A stretch of DNA of 64,000 nucleotides, taken from the NCBI GenBank assembly GCA_964057225.1, contig OZ059899.1:9858001-9922000 (forward strand), in the 5' to 3' direction. A program made the translations under genes and the position numbers. Source of the DNA: Auanema rhodensis (taxonomy: Eukaryota > Nematoda > Chromadorea > Rhabditida > Rhabditidae). The notes beneath the pieces were generated by a model that was not told the DNA's origin, searched no databases, and was given only the letters and a program-made list of their open reading frames with translations. Of the stretch, positions 47,431 to 58,808 are shown in pieces (the stretch's first letter is position 1; each line of letters begins with the position of its first letter).

Positions 47431-50342
47431 TAAATTTTTTTCATTTCACTTGTCATTTATAAAAATCGAATTTATCTTCTTCATCGATTATTTTTGCAAT
47501 GTGTCATAAGAATTTCATAGTTGAACAAAACGTTTTTTAAGAAGTTTTTTTGTTGTCAACATATATATTTTCCTGGAATTCGAAAGCATTTGGGATGGAA
47601 ATTAGAAAGAAAAGAACTAGTTTTTTCTACTTTAAAACAAACAATAAGAAATAAAATGAAAAAGATTGTTAGATATCCAATTTAAACTTATACATTTACT
47701 TCGATAAAGAGCCTATTAGTTTGAAATTTTATGTCTTACAGTTCTCCAACAGAACAGACTGATCCTGATTTCTCTATGATTACATAAAACTCTCGTTTGA
47801 TATACAAAATAGAGAGGAATAACGTTTCCAGGATATCAATGATATCGAATCTAGTGATATTGTAGAAAAATGTAATGTCAGCTCCAAAGTTTTTCTCTTA
47901 ATTTCTCTCATCACAATAGTCTTAGTTTTTTTTCATAAGAGTTTCTGAAATCTTAGTTGAACAAGGCAGTATATATTTTTTTCTGGAATTCGAAAGCATT
48001 TGGGATGGAAATTAGAAAGAAAAGAACTAGTTTTTCCTACTTTAAAACAAACAATAAGAAATAAAATGAAAAAGATTGTTAGATATCCAATTTAAACTTA
48101 TACATTTACTTCGATAAAGAGCCTATTAGTTTGAAATTTTATGTCTTACAGTTCTCCAACAGAACAGACTGATCCTGATTTCTCTATGATTACATAAAAC
48201 TCTCGTTTGATATACAAAAAGGAGAGGAATAACGTTTCCAGGATATCAATGATATCGAATCTAGTGATATTGTAGAAAAATGTAATGTCAGCTCCATAGT
48301 TTTTCTCTTAATTTCTCTCATCACAATAGTCTTAGTTTTTTTTCATGAGAGTTTCTGAAATCTTAGTTGAACAAGGCAGTATATATTTTTTTCTGGAATT
48401 CGAAAGCATTTAGGATGGAAATTAGAAAGAAAAGAACTAGTTTTTCCTACTTTAAAACAAACAATAAGAAATAAAATGAAAAAGATTGTTAGATATCCAA
48501 TTTAAACTTATACATTTACTTCGATAAAGAGCCTATTAGTTTGAAATTTTATGTCTTACAGTTCTCCAACAGAACAGACTGATCCTGATTTCTCTATGAT
48601 TACATAAAACTCTCGTTTGATATACAAAAAGGAGAGAAATAACGTTTCCAGGATATCAATGATATCGAATCTAGTGATATTGTAGAAAAATGTAATGTCA
48701 GCTCCATAGTTTTTCTCTTAATTTCTCTCATCACAATAGTCTTAGTTTTTTTTCATGAGAGTTTCTGAAATCTTAGTTGAACAAGGCAGTATATATTTTT
48801 TTCTGGAATTCGAAAGCATTTAGGATGGAAATTAGAAAGAAAAGAACTAGTTTTTCCTACTTTAAAACAAACAATAAGAAATAAAATGAAAAAGATTGTT
48901 AGATATCCAATTTAAACTTATACATTTACTTCGATAAAGAGCCTATTAGTTTGAAATTTTATGTCTTACAGTTCTCCAACAGAACAGACTGATCCTGATT
49001 TCTCTATGATTACATAAAACTCTCGTTTGATATACAAAAAGGAGAGGAATAACGTTTCCAGGATATCAATGATATCGAATCTAGTGATATTGTAGAAAAA
49101 TGTAATGTCAGCTCCATAGTTTTTCTCTTAATTTCTCTCATCACAATAGTCTTAGTTTTTTTTCATAAGAGTTTCTGAAATCTTAGTTGAACAAGGCAGT
49201 ATATATTTTTTTCTGGAATTCGAAAGCATTTGGGATGGAAATTAGAAAGAAAAGAACTAGTTTTTCCTACTTTAAAACAAACAATAAGAAATAAAATGAA
49301 AAAGATTGTTAGATATCCAATTTAAACTTATACATTTACTTCGATAAAGAGCCTATTAGTTTGAAATTTTATGTCTTACAGTTCTCCAACAGAACAGACT
49401 GATCCTGATTTCTCTATGATTACATAAAACTCTCGTTTGATATACAAAATAGAGAGGAATAACGTTTCCAGGATATCAATGATATCGAATCTAGTGATAT
49501 TGTAGAAAAATGTGATGTCAGCTCCAAAGTTTTTCTCTTAATTTCTCTCATCACAATAGTCTTAGTTTTTTTTCATAAGAGTTTCTGAAATCTTAGTTGA
49601 ACAAGGCAGTATATATTTTTTTCTGGAATTCGAAAGCATTTGGGATGGAAATTAGAAAGAAAAGAACTAGTTTTTCCTACTTTAAAACAAACAATAAGAA
49701 ATAAAATGAAAAAGATTGTTAGATATCCAATTTAAACTTATACATTTACTTCGATAAAGAGCCTATTAGTTTGAAATTTTATGTCTTACAGTTCTCCAAC
49801 AGAACAGACTGATCCTGATTTCTCTATGATTACATAAAACTCTCGTTTGATATACAAAAAGGAGAGAAATAACGTTTCCAGGATATCAATGATATCGAAT
49901 CTAGTGATATTGTAGAAAAATGTAATGTCAGCTCCATAGTTTTTCTCTTAATTTCTCTCATCACAATAGTCTTAGTTTTTTTTCATGAGAGTTTCTGAAA
50001 TCTTAGTTGAACAAGGCAGTATATATTTTTTTCTGGAATTCGAAAGCATTTAGGATGGAAATTAGAAAGAAAAGAACTAGTTTTTCCTACTTTAAAACAA
50101 ACAATAAGAAATAAAATGAAAAAGATTGTTAGATATCCAATTTAAACTTATACATTTACTTCGATAAAGAGCCTATTAGTTTGAAATTTTATGTCTTACA
50201 GTTCTCCAACAGAACAGACTGATCCTGATTTCTCTATGATTACATAAAACTCTCGTTTGATATACAAAAAGGAGAGGAATAACGTTTCCAGGATATCAAT
50301 GATATCGAATCTAGTGATATTGTAGAAAAATGTAATGTCAGC

Positions 50343-51544
50343 CGTTCCATGGTGGTTCCCCAGGGTTCCGGCTGGGTAACCACATGGAATTACTTTCTTT
50401 TCTTCCAAATATAAATGATAAAGAGTATAGAGAGAAAGGTTTATTCATGATAAAGTATACAAATCACAATAATAAAAGTTACATAATGATTCCTAGTCGC
50501 AGCCCAAAGGACTCGTAAGGAAACCTTATATAGTATTCCTTACGAGCATAAAAAGTGGTTATATCAGGTACGCGGAACTTGGTTCCGCTTGAATTGGGCT
50601 TTCTTTAATTAAACTTAATATGAAAAAGTGTTCGTTCATTGTTGCATTGAATTCCTGTTTCTCAAATGTATTTTGATTAAAAAAAACAGAAAAAGAAAAG
50701 ATTGACAGAAAAAAAAATATCGAAATACCTTTCTTTAAATGAATAAATATAAAAGAATTTCAAATTATTTTATGATAGTTATAAACAAAGTTTTTCCTCA
50801 AAAATGAATGAAAGATCTTAGAATATGGATAAAAATCGAAATGTTTCTTTTAAATGAGTGAATATAAAATTTCAAAATTAAGTTGTTTCAAAATATATCT
50901 TTTTAAATAAATGTATATAAGATTTCAGTATTAATTTATGAATCAAAATCAAAATAAAGTTCTTTGAATGAATGAAATAAAGAAGAGAAAGATTTCAAAT
51001 TAAATTCATATAGCATAATCGAAATATAATTCTTTAATTAGATGTATGAAAGACAACAAAATCAAATTTATGTAGCGAAATATGGTTCTTAGAGATTCGT
51101 CGGTTATAGACGAATCTCGGTGGAACCTCCACGTTCCATGGTGGTTCCCCAGGGTTCCGGCTGGGTAACCACATGGAATTACTTTCTTTTCTTCCAAATA
51201 TAAATGATAAAGAGTATAGAGAGAAAGGTTTATTCATGATAAAGTATACAAATCACAATAATAAAAGTTACATAATGATTCCTAGTCGCAGCCCAAAGGA
51301 CTCGTAAGGAAACCTTATATAGTATTCCTTACGAGCATAAAAAGTGGTTATATCAGGTACGCGGAACTTGGTTCCGCTTGAATTGGGCTTTCTTTAATTA
51401 AACTTAATATGAAAAAGTGTTCGTTCATTGTTGCATTGAATTCCTGTTTCTCAAATGTAGCGTCAGCTATTTGTTTTTATAATGTTCCGTTTTATAAGCG
51501 ATTGACGTTGTCAATCGCTCTACTTATAGGACACGTATGGAACA
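50343..51544 (-). mobile_element. 1202-bp LTR-like insertion, copy 4
   Basis: Same site and flanks as the others. It is one base shorter because an A run near 50710 has one A fewer. A monomer about 0.8 kb upstream has a private GTGATGTCAGC. Its 328-bp parts are 50343-50670 and 51132-51459. Confidence 0.65.
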
Positions 51545-51630
51545 CAGCTCCATAGTTTTTCTCTTAATTTCTCTCATCACAATAGTCTTAGTTTTTTTTC
51601 ATAAGAGTTTCTGAAATCTTAGTTGAACAA

Positions 51631-51703
51631 GGCCGCGTGGCGCAATGGATAACGCGTCTGCCTACGGAGCAGAAGATTGTAGGTTCGAATCCTGCCGTGG
51701 TCG
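51631..51703 (+). tRNA. tRNA-Arg-ACG: tRNA-Arg (ACG), 86 bp downstream of insertion 4
   Basis: Reference sequence. Last cassette with spacer class 5, so it marks the right edge of the homogenised core. Confidence 0.96.
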
Positions 51704-52647
51704 TAAATTTTTTTCATTTCACTTGTCATTTATAAAAATCGAATTTATCTTCTTCATCGATTATTTTTGCAATGTGTCATAAGAATTTCATAGTTGAACA
51801 AAACGTTTTTTAAGAAGTTTTTTTGTTGTCAACATATATATTTTCCTGGAATTCGAAAGCATTTGGGATGGAAATTAGAAAGAAAAGAACTAGTTTTTTC
51901 TACTTTAAAACAAACAATAAGAAATAAAATGAAAAAGATTGTTAGATATCCAATTTAAACTTATACATTTACTTCGATAAAGAGCCTATTAGTTTGAAAT
52001 TTTATGTCTTACAGTTCTCCAACAGAACAGACTGATCCTGATTTCTCTATGATTACATAAAACTCTCGTTTGATATACAAAATAGAGAGGAATAACGTTT
52101 CCAGGATATCAATGATATCGAATCTAGTGATATTGTAGAAAAATGTAATGTCAGCTCCAAAGTTTTTCTCTTAATTTCTCTCATCACAATAGTCTTAGTT
52201 TTTTTTCATAAGAGTTTCTGAAATCTTAGTTGAACAAGGCAGTATATATTTTTTTCTGGAATTCGAAAGCATTTGGGATGGAAATTAGAAAGAAAAGAAC
52301 TAGTTTTTCCTACTTTAAAACAAACAATAAGAAATAAAATGAAAAAGATTGTTAGATATCCAATTTAAACTTATACATTTACTTCGATAAAGAGCCTATT
52401 AGTTTGAAATTTTATGTCTTACAGTTCTCCAACAGAACAGACTGATCCTGATTTCTCTATGATTACATAAAACTCTCGTTTGATATACAAAATAGAGAGG
52501 AATAACGTTTCCAGGATATCAATGATATCGAATCTAGTGATATTGTAGAAAAATGTAATGTCAGCTCCATAGTTTTTCTCTTAATTTCTCTCATCACAAT
52601 AGTCTTAGTTTTTTTTCATAAGAGTTTCTGAAATCTTAGTTGAACAA

Positions 52648-52720
52648 GGCCGCGTGGCGCAATGGATAACGCGTCTGCCTACGGAGCAGAAGATTGTAGG
52701 TTCGAATCCTGCCGTGGTCG
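52648..52720 (+). tRNA. tRNA-Arg-ACG: tRNA-Arg (ACG)
   Basis: Reference sequence. Return to spacer class 3 (AACGATTTG with ATAGTTGAAC), as at 5991 and 11569 in the left zone. Terminator intact. Confidence 0.96.
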
Positions 52721-53467
52721 TAAATTTTTTTCATTTCACTTGTCATTTATAAAAATCGAATTTATCTTCTTCAACGATTTGTTTTGCAATGTGTCATAAG
52801 AATTTCATAGTTGAACAAAACGTTTTTTAAGAAGTTTTTTTGTTGTCAACATATATATTTTCCTGGAATTCGAAAGCATTTGGGATGGAAATTAGAAAGA
52901 AAAGAACTAGTTTTTCCTACTTTGAAACAAACAATAAGAAATAAAATGAAAAAGATTGTTAGATATCCAATTTAAACTTATACATTTACTTCGATAAAGA
53001 GCCTATTAGTTTGAAATTTTATGTCTTACAGTTCTCCAACAGAACAGACTGATCCTGATTTCTCTATGATTACATAAAACTCTCGTTTGATATACAAAAT
53101 AGAGAGGAATAACGTTTCCAGGATATCAATGATATCGAATCTAGTGATATTGTAGAAAAATGTAATGTCAGCTCCATAGTTTTTCTCTTAATTTCTCTCA
53201 TCACAATAGTCTTAGTTTTTTTTCATAAGAGTTTCTGAAATCTTAGTTGAACAAGGCAGTATATATTTTTTTCTGGAATTCGAAAGCATTTGGGATGAAA
53301 ATTAGAAAGAAAAGAACTAGTTTTTCCTACTTTAAAACAAACAATAAGAAATAAAATGAAAAAGATTGTTAGATATCCAATTTAAACTTATACATTTACT
53401 TCGATAAAGAGCCTATTAGTTTGAAATTTTATGTCTTACAGTTCTCCAACAGAACAGACTGATCCTG

Positions 53468-53712
53468 ATTGCTCTATGATTACATAAAACTCTCGTTCGA
53501 TATAAAAGCATATTGGATAGAAATTTCGAAAGCATTTTGGATGGAAATTAGAACGAAAAGAACTAGTTTTTTCTATTTTAAAACAAACAATAATAAACAA
53601 AATGAAAAGATTGTTAGATATCCAATTTTAACTTATACATTTACTTCGATGAAGAGCCTATTAGATTGAATTTTTATGTCTTACAGTTCTCCAACAGAAC
53701 AGACTTATCCTG
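53468..53712 (+). repeat. Short 245-bp monomer, right-zone type
   Basis: Start variant ATTGCTCTATG. Right-zone markers GAACGAAAAGAAC, TTCTATTTTAAAAC and AATAATAAACAAAATGAAAAG recur in most short monomers to the window end and are absent from the left and core zones. Confidence 0.9.
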
Positions 53713-53909
53713 ATTTTTCTACGATTACATAAAACTCTCGTTTGATATACAAAAAGGAGAGGAATAACGTATCCAGGATATCAATGATATCGAATCTAGT
53801 GATATTGTAGAAAAATGTAATGTCAGCTCCATAGTTTTTCTCTTAATTTCTTTCATCACAATAGTCTTAGTTTTTTTTCATAAGAGTTTCTGAAATCTTA
53901 GTTGAATAA

Positions 53910-53982
53910 GGCCGCGTGGCGCAATGGATAACGCGTCTGCCTACGGAGCAGAAGATTGTAGGTTCGAATCCTGCCGTGGTCG
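53910..53982 (+). tRNA. tRNA-Arg-ACG: tRNA-Arg (ACG)
   Basis: Reference sequence. GAATAAGG 5' flank and class 4 spacer with TTGAG, the fourth member of the 12997 lineage. It follows right-zone short-monomer sequence. Confidence 0.96.
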
Positions 53983-54319
53983 TAAATTTTTTTCATTTCA
54001 CTTGTCATTTATAAAAATCGAATTTATCTTCTTCAACGATTATTTTTGCAATGTGTCATAAGAATTTCATAGTTGAACAAAACGTTTTTTGAGAAGTTTT
54101 TTTGTTGTCAACATATATATTTTCCTGGAATTCGAAAGCATTTGGGATGGAAATTAGAAAGAAAAGAACTAGTTTTTTCTACTTTAAAACAAACAATAAG
54201 AAATAAAATGAGAAAGATTGTTAGATATCCAATTTAAACTTATACATTTACTTCGATAAAGAGCCTATTAGTTTGAAATTTTATGTCTTACAGTTCTCCA
54301 ACAGAACAGACTGATCCTG

Positions 54320-54565
54320 ATTTCTCTATGATTACATAAAACTCTCGTTTGATATAAAAGCATATTGGATAGAAATTTCGAAAGCATTTTGGATGAAAAT
54401 TAGAAAGAAAAGAACTAGTTTTTCCTACTTTAAAACAAACAATAAGAAATAAAATGAAAAAGATTGTTAGATATCCATTTTAAACTTATACATTTACTTC
54501 GATAAAGAGCCTATTAGTTTGAAATTTTATGTCTTACAGTTCTCCAACAGAACAGACTAATCCTG
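54320..54565 (+). repeat. Short 246-bp monomer, core type
   Basis: It has GAAAGAAAAGAAC and the CAGACTAATCC end like the copies at 13407-34922, not the right-zone markers. With the tRNAs at 53910 and 54763 it repeats the 853-bp arrangement. Confidence 0.92.
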
Positions 54566-54762
54566 ATTTCTCTATGATTACATAAAACTCTCGTTTGATA
54601 TACAAAAAGGAGAGGAATAACGTTTCCAGGATATCAATGATATCGAATCTAGTGATATTGTAGAAAAATGTAATGTCAGCTCCATAGTTTTTCTCTTAAT
54701 TTCTCTCATCACAATAGTCTTAGTTTTTTTTCATAAGAGTTTCTGAAATCTTAGTTGAACAA

Positions 54763-54835
54763 GGCCGCGTGGCGCAATGGATAACGCGTCTGCCTACGGA
54801 GCAGAAGATTGTAGGTTCGAATCCTGCCGTGGTCG
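54763..54835 (+). tRNA. tRNA-Arg-ACG: tRNA-Arg (ACG)
   Basis: Reference sequence. Spacer class 4. The downstream monomer has private CTGGAGTTCG and GATAAATAGCC changes. Confidence 0.96.
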
Positions 54836-56599
54836 TAAATTTTTTTCATTTCACTTGTCATTTATAAAAATCGAATTTATCTTCTTCAACGATTATTTTT
54901 GCAATGTGTCATAAGAATTTCATAGTTGAACAAAACGTTTTTTAAGAAGTTTTTTTGTTGTCAACATATATATTTTCCTGGAGTTCGAAAGCATTTGGGA
55001 TGGAAATTAGAAAGAAAAGAACTAGTTTTTTCTACTTTGAAACAAACAATAAGAAATAAAATGAAAAAGATTGTTAGATATCCAATTTAAACTTATACAT
55101 TTACTTCGATAAATAGCCTATTAGTTTGAAATTTTATGTCTTACAGTTCTCCAACAGAACAGACTGATCCTGATTTCTCTATGATTACATAAAACTCTCG
55201 TTTGATATACAAAATAGAGAGGAATAACGTTTCCAGGATATCAATGATATCGAATCTAGTGATATTGTAGAAAAATGTAATGTCAGCTCCATAGTTTTTC
55301 TCTTAATTTCTCTCATCACAATAGTCTTAGTTTTTTTTCATAAGAGTTTCTGAAATCTTAGTTGAACAAGGCAGTATATATTTTTTTCTGGAATTCGAAA
55401 GCATTTGGGATGGAAATTAGAAAGAAAAGAACTAGTTTTTCCTACTTTAAAACAAACAATAGGAAATAAAATGAAAAAGATTGTTAGATATCCAATTTAA
55501 ACTTATACATTTACTTCGATAAAGAGCCTATTAGTTTGAAATTTTATGTCTTACAGTTCTCCAACAGAACAGACTGATCCTGATTTCTCTATGATTACAT
55601 AAAACTCTCGTTTGATATACAAAAAGGAGAGGAATAACGTTTCCAGGATATCAATGATATCGAATCTAGTGATATTGTAGAAAAATGTAATGTCAGCTCA
55701 ATAGTTTTTCTCTTAATTTCTCTCATCACAATAGTCTTAGTTTTTTTTCATGAGAGTTTCTGAAATCTTAGTTGAACAAGGCAGTATATATTTTTTTCTG
55801 GAATTCGAAAGCATTTAGGATGAAAATTAGAAAGAAAAGAACTAGTTTTTCCTACTTTAAAACAAACAATAAGAAATAAAATGAAAAAGATTGTTAGATA
55901 TCCAATTTAAACTTATACATTTACTTCGATAAAGAGCCTATTAGTTTGAAATTTTATGTCTTACAGTTCTCCAACAGAACAGACTAATCCTGATTTCTCT
56001 ATGATTACATAAAACTCTCGTTTGATATACAAAAAGGAGAGGAATAACGTTTCCAGGATATCAATGATATCGAATCTAGTGATATTGTAGAAAAATGTAA
56101 TGTCAGCTCCATAGTTTTTCTCTTAATTTCTCTCATCACAATAGTCTTAGTTTTTTTTCATAAGAGTTTCTGAAATCTTAGTTGAACAAGGCAGTATATA
56201 TTTTTTTCTGGAATTCGAAAGCATTTAGGATGGAAATTAGAAAGAAAAGAACTAGTTTTTCCTACTTTAAAACAAACAATAAGAAATAAAATGAAAAAGA
56301 TTGTTAGATATCCAATTTAAACTTATACATTTACTTCGATAAAGAGCCTATTAGTTTGAAATTTTATGTCTTACAGTTCTCCAACAGAACAGACTGATCC
56401 TGATTTCTCTATGATTACATAAAACTCTCGTTTGATATACAAAAAGGAGAGGAATAACGTTTCCAGGATATCAATGATATCGAATCTAGTGATATTGTAG
56501 AAAAATGTAATGTCAGCTCCATAGTTTTTCTCTTAATTTCTCTCATCACAATAGTCTTAGTTTTTTTTCATAAGAGTTTCTGAAATCTTAGTTGAACAA

Positions 56600-56672
56600 G
56601 GCCGCGTGGCGCAATGGATAACGCGTCTGCCTACGGAGCAGAAGATTGTAGGTTCGAATCCTGCCGTGGTCG
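56600..56672 (+). tRNA. tRNA-Arg-ACG: tRNA-Arg (ACG), last copy
   Basis: Reference sequence. Spacer class 3, with TTTTTTTCTTGTCAAC in place of TTTTTTTGTTGTCAAC. No further tRNA occurs to the window end. Confidence 0.96.
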
Positions 56673-57419
56673 TAAATTTTTTTCATTTCACTTGTCATTT
56701 ATAAAAATCGAATTTATCTTCTTCAACGATTTGTTTTGCAATGTGTCATAAGAATTTCATAGTTGAACAAAACGTTTTTTAAGAAGTTTTTTTCTTGTCA
56801 ACATATATATTTTCCTGGAATTCGAAAGCATTTGGGATGGAAATTAGAAAGAAAAGAACTAGTTTTTCCTACTTTAAAACAAACAATAAGAAATAAAATG
56901 AAAAAGATTGTTAGATATCCAATTTGAACTTATACATTTACTTCGATAAAGAGCCTATTAGTTTGAAATTTTATGTCTTACAGTTCTCCAACAGAACAGA
57001 CTGATCCTGATTTCTCTATGATTACATAAAACTCTCGTTTGATATACAAAATAGAGAGGAATAACGTTTCCAGGATATCAATGATATCGAATCTAGTGAT
57101 ATTGTAGAAAAATGTAATGTCAGCTCCATAGTTTTTCTCTTAATTTCTCTCATCACAATAGTCTTAGTTTTTTTTCATAAGAGTTTCTGAAATCTTAGTT
57201 GAACAAGGCAGTATATATTTTTTTCTGGAATTCGAAAGCATTTGGGATGGAAATTAGAAAGAAAAGAACTAGTTTTTCCTACTTTAAAACAAACAATAAG
57301 AAATAAAATAAAAAAGATTGTTAGATATCCAATTTAAACTTATACATTTACTTCGATAAAGAGCCTATTAGTTCGAAATTTTATGTCTTACAGTTCTCCA
57401 ACAGAACAGACTGATCCTG

Positions 57420-58153
57420 ATTTTTCTACGATTACATAAAACTCTCGTTTGATATAAAAGCATATTGGATAGAAATTTCGAAAGCATTTTGGATGGAAAT
57501 TAGAACGAAAAGAACTAGTTTTTTCTATTTTAAAACAAACAATAATAAACAAAATGAAAAGATTGTTAGATATCCAATTTAAACTTATACATTTACTTCG
57601 ATAAAGAGCCTATTAGTTTGAAATTTTATGTCTTACAGTTCTCCAACAGAACAGACTGATCCTGATTGCTCTATGATTACATAAAACTCTCGTTTGATAT
57701 AAAAGCATATTGGATAGAAATTTCGAAAGCATTTTGGATGGAAATTAGAACGAAAAGAACTAGTTTTTCTATTTTAAAACAAACAATAATAAACAAAATG
57801 AAAAGATTGTTAGATATCCAATTTAAACTTATACATTTACTTCGATAAAGAGCCTATTAGTTTGAAATTTTATGTCTTACAGTTCTCCAACAGAACAGAC
57901 TGATCCTGATTTCTCTATGATTACATAAAACTCTCGTTTGATATAGAAGCATATTGGATAGAAATTTCGAAAGCATTTTGGATGGAAATTAGAACGAAAA
58001 GAACTAGTTTTTTCTATTTTAAAACAAACAATAATAAACAAAATGAAAAGATTGTTAGATATCCAATTTTAACTTATACATTTATTTCGATGAAGAGCCT
58101 ATTAGATTGAATTTTTATGTCTTACAGTTCTCCAACAGAACAGACTGATCCTG
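57420..58153 (+). repeat. Three short monomers in tandem
   Basis: Starts at 57420, 57665 and 57909 (245, 244 and 245 bp), with start variants ATTTTTCTACG, ATTGCTCTATG and ATTTCTCTATG. The third has GATATAGAAGC instead of GATATAAAAGC. All carry the right-zone markers. Confidence 0.92.
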
Positions 58154-58563
58154 ATTTTTCTACGATTACATAAAACTCTCGTTTGATATACAAAAAGGAG
58201 AGGAATAACGTTTCCAGGATATCAATGATATCGAATCTAGTGATATTGTAGAAAAATGTAATGTCAGCTCCATAGTTTTTCTCTTAATTTCTCTCATCAC
58301 AATAGTCTTAGTTTTTTTTCATAAGAGTTTCTGAAATCTTAGTTGAACAAGGCAGTATATATTTTTTTCTGGAATTCGAAAGCATTTGGGATGGAAATTA
58401 GAAAGAAAAGAACTAGTTTTTCCTACTTTAAAACAAACAATAAGAAATAAAATGAAAAAGATTGTCAGATATCCAATTTAAACTTATACATTTACTTCGA
58501 TAAAGAGCCTATTAGTTTGAAATTTTATGTCTTACAGTTCTCCAACAGAACAGACTGATCCTG

Positions 58564-58808
58564 ATTGCTCTATGATTACATAAAACTCTCGTTCGATATA
58601 AAAGCATATTGGATAGAAATTTCGAAAGCATTTTGGATGGAAATTAAAACGAAAAGAACTAGTTTTTTCTATTTTAAAACAAACAATAATAAACAAAATG
58701 AAAAGATTGTTAGATATCCAATTTTAACTTATACATTTACTTCGATGAAGAGCCTATTAGATTGAATTTTTATGTCTTACAGTTCTCCAACAGAACAGAC
58801 TTATCCTG
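58564..58808 (+). repeat. Short 245-bp monomer, right-zone type
   Basis: Start variant ATTGCTCTATG with GTTCGATATA, as in the copy at 53468, and a private GAAATTAAAACG. Confidence 0.9.

Noticed and set aside
53469-53669. 60- to 66-codon frames in right-zone short monomers (53469, 57666, 58565, 61514, 62412)
   Set aside because: These open frames come from the short-monomer deletion. The end of the frame changes between copies because of a T-run length difference, which argues against selection.
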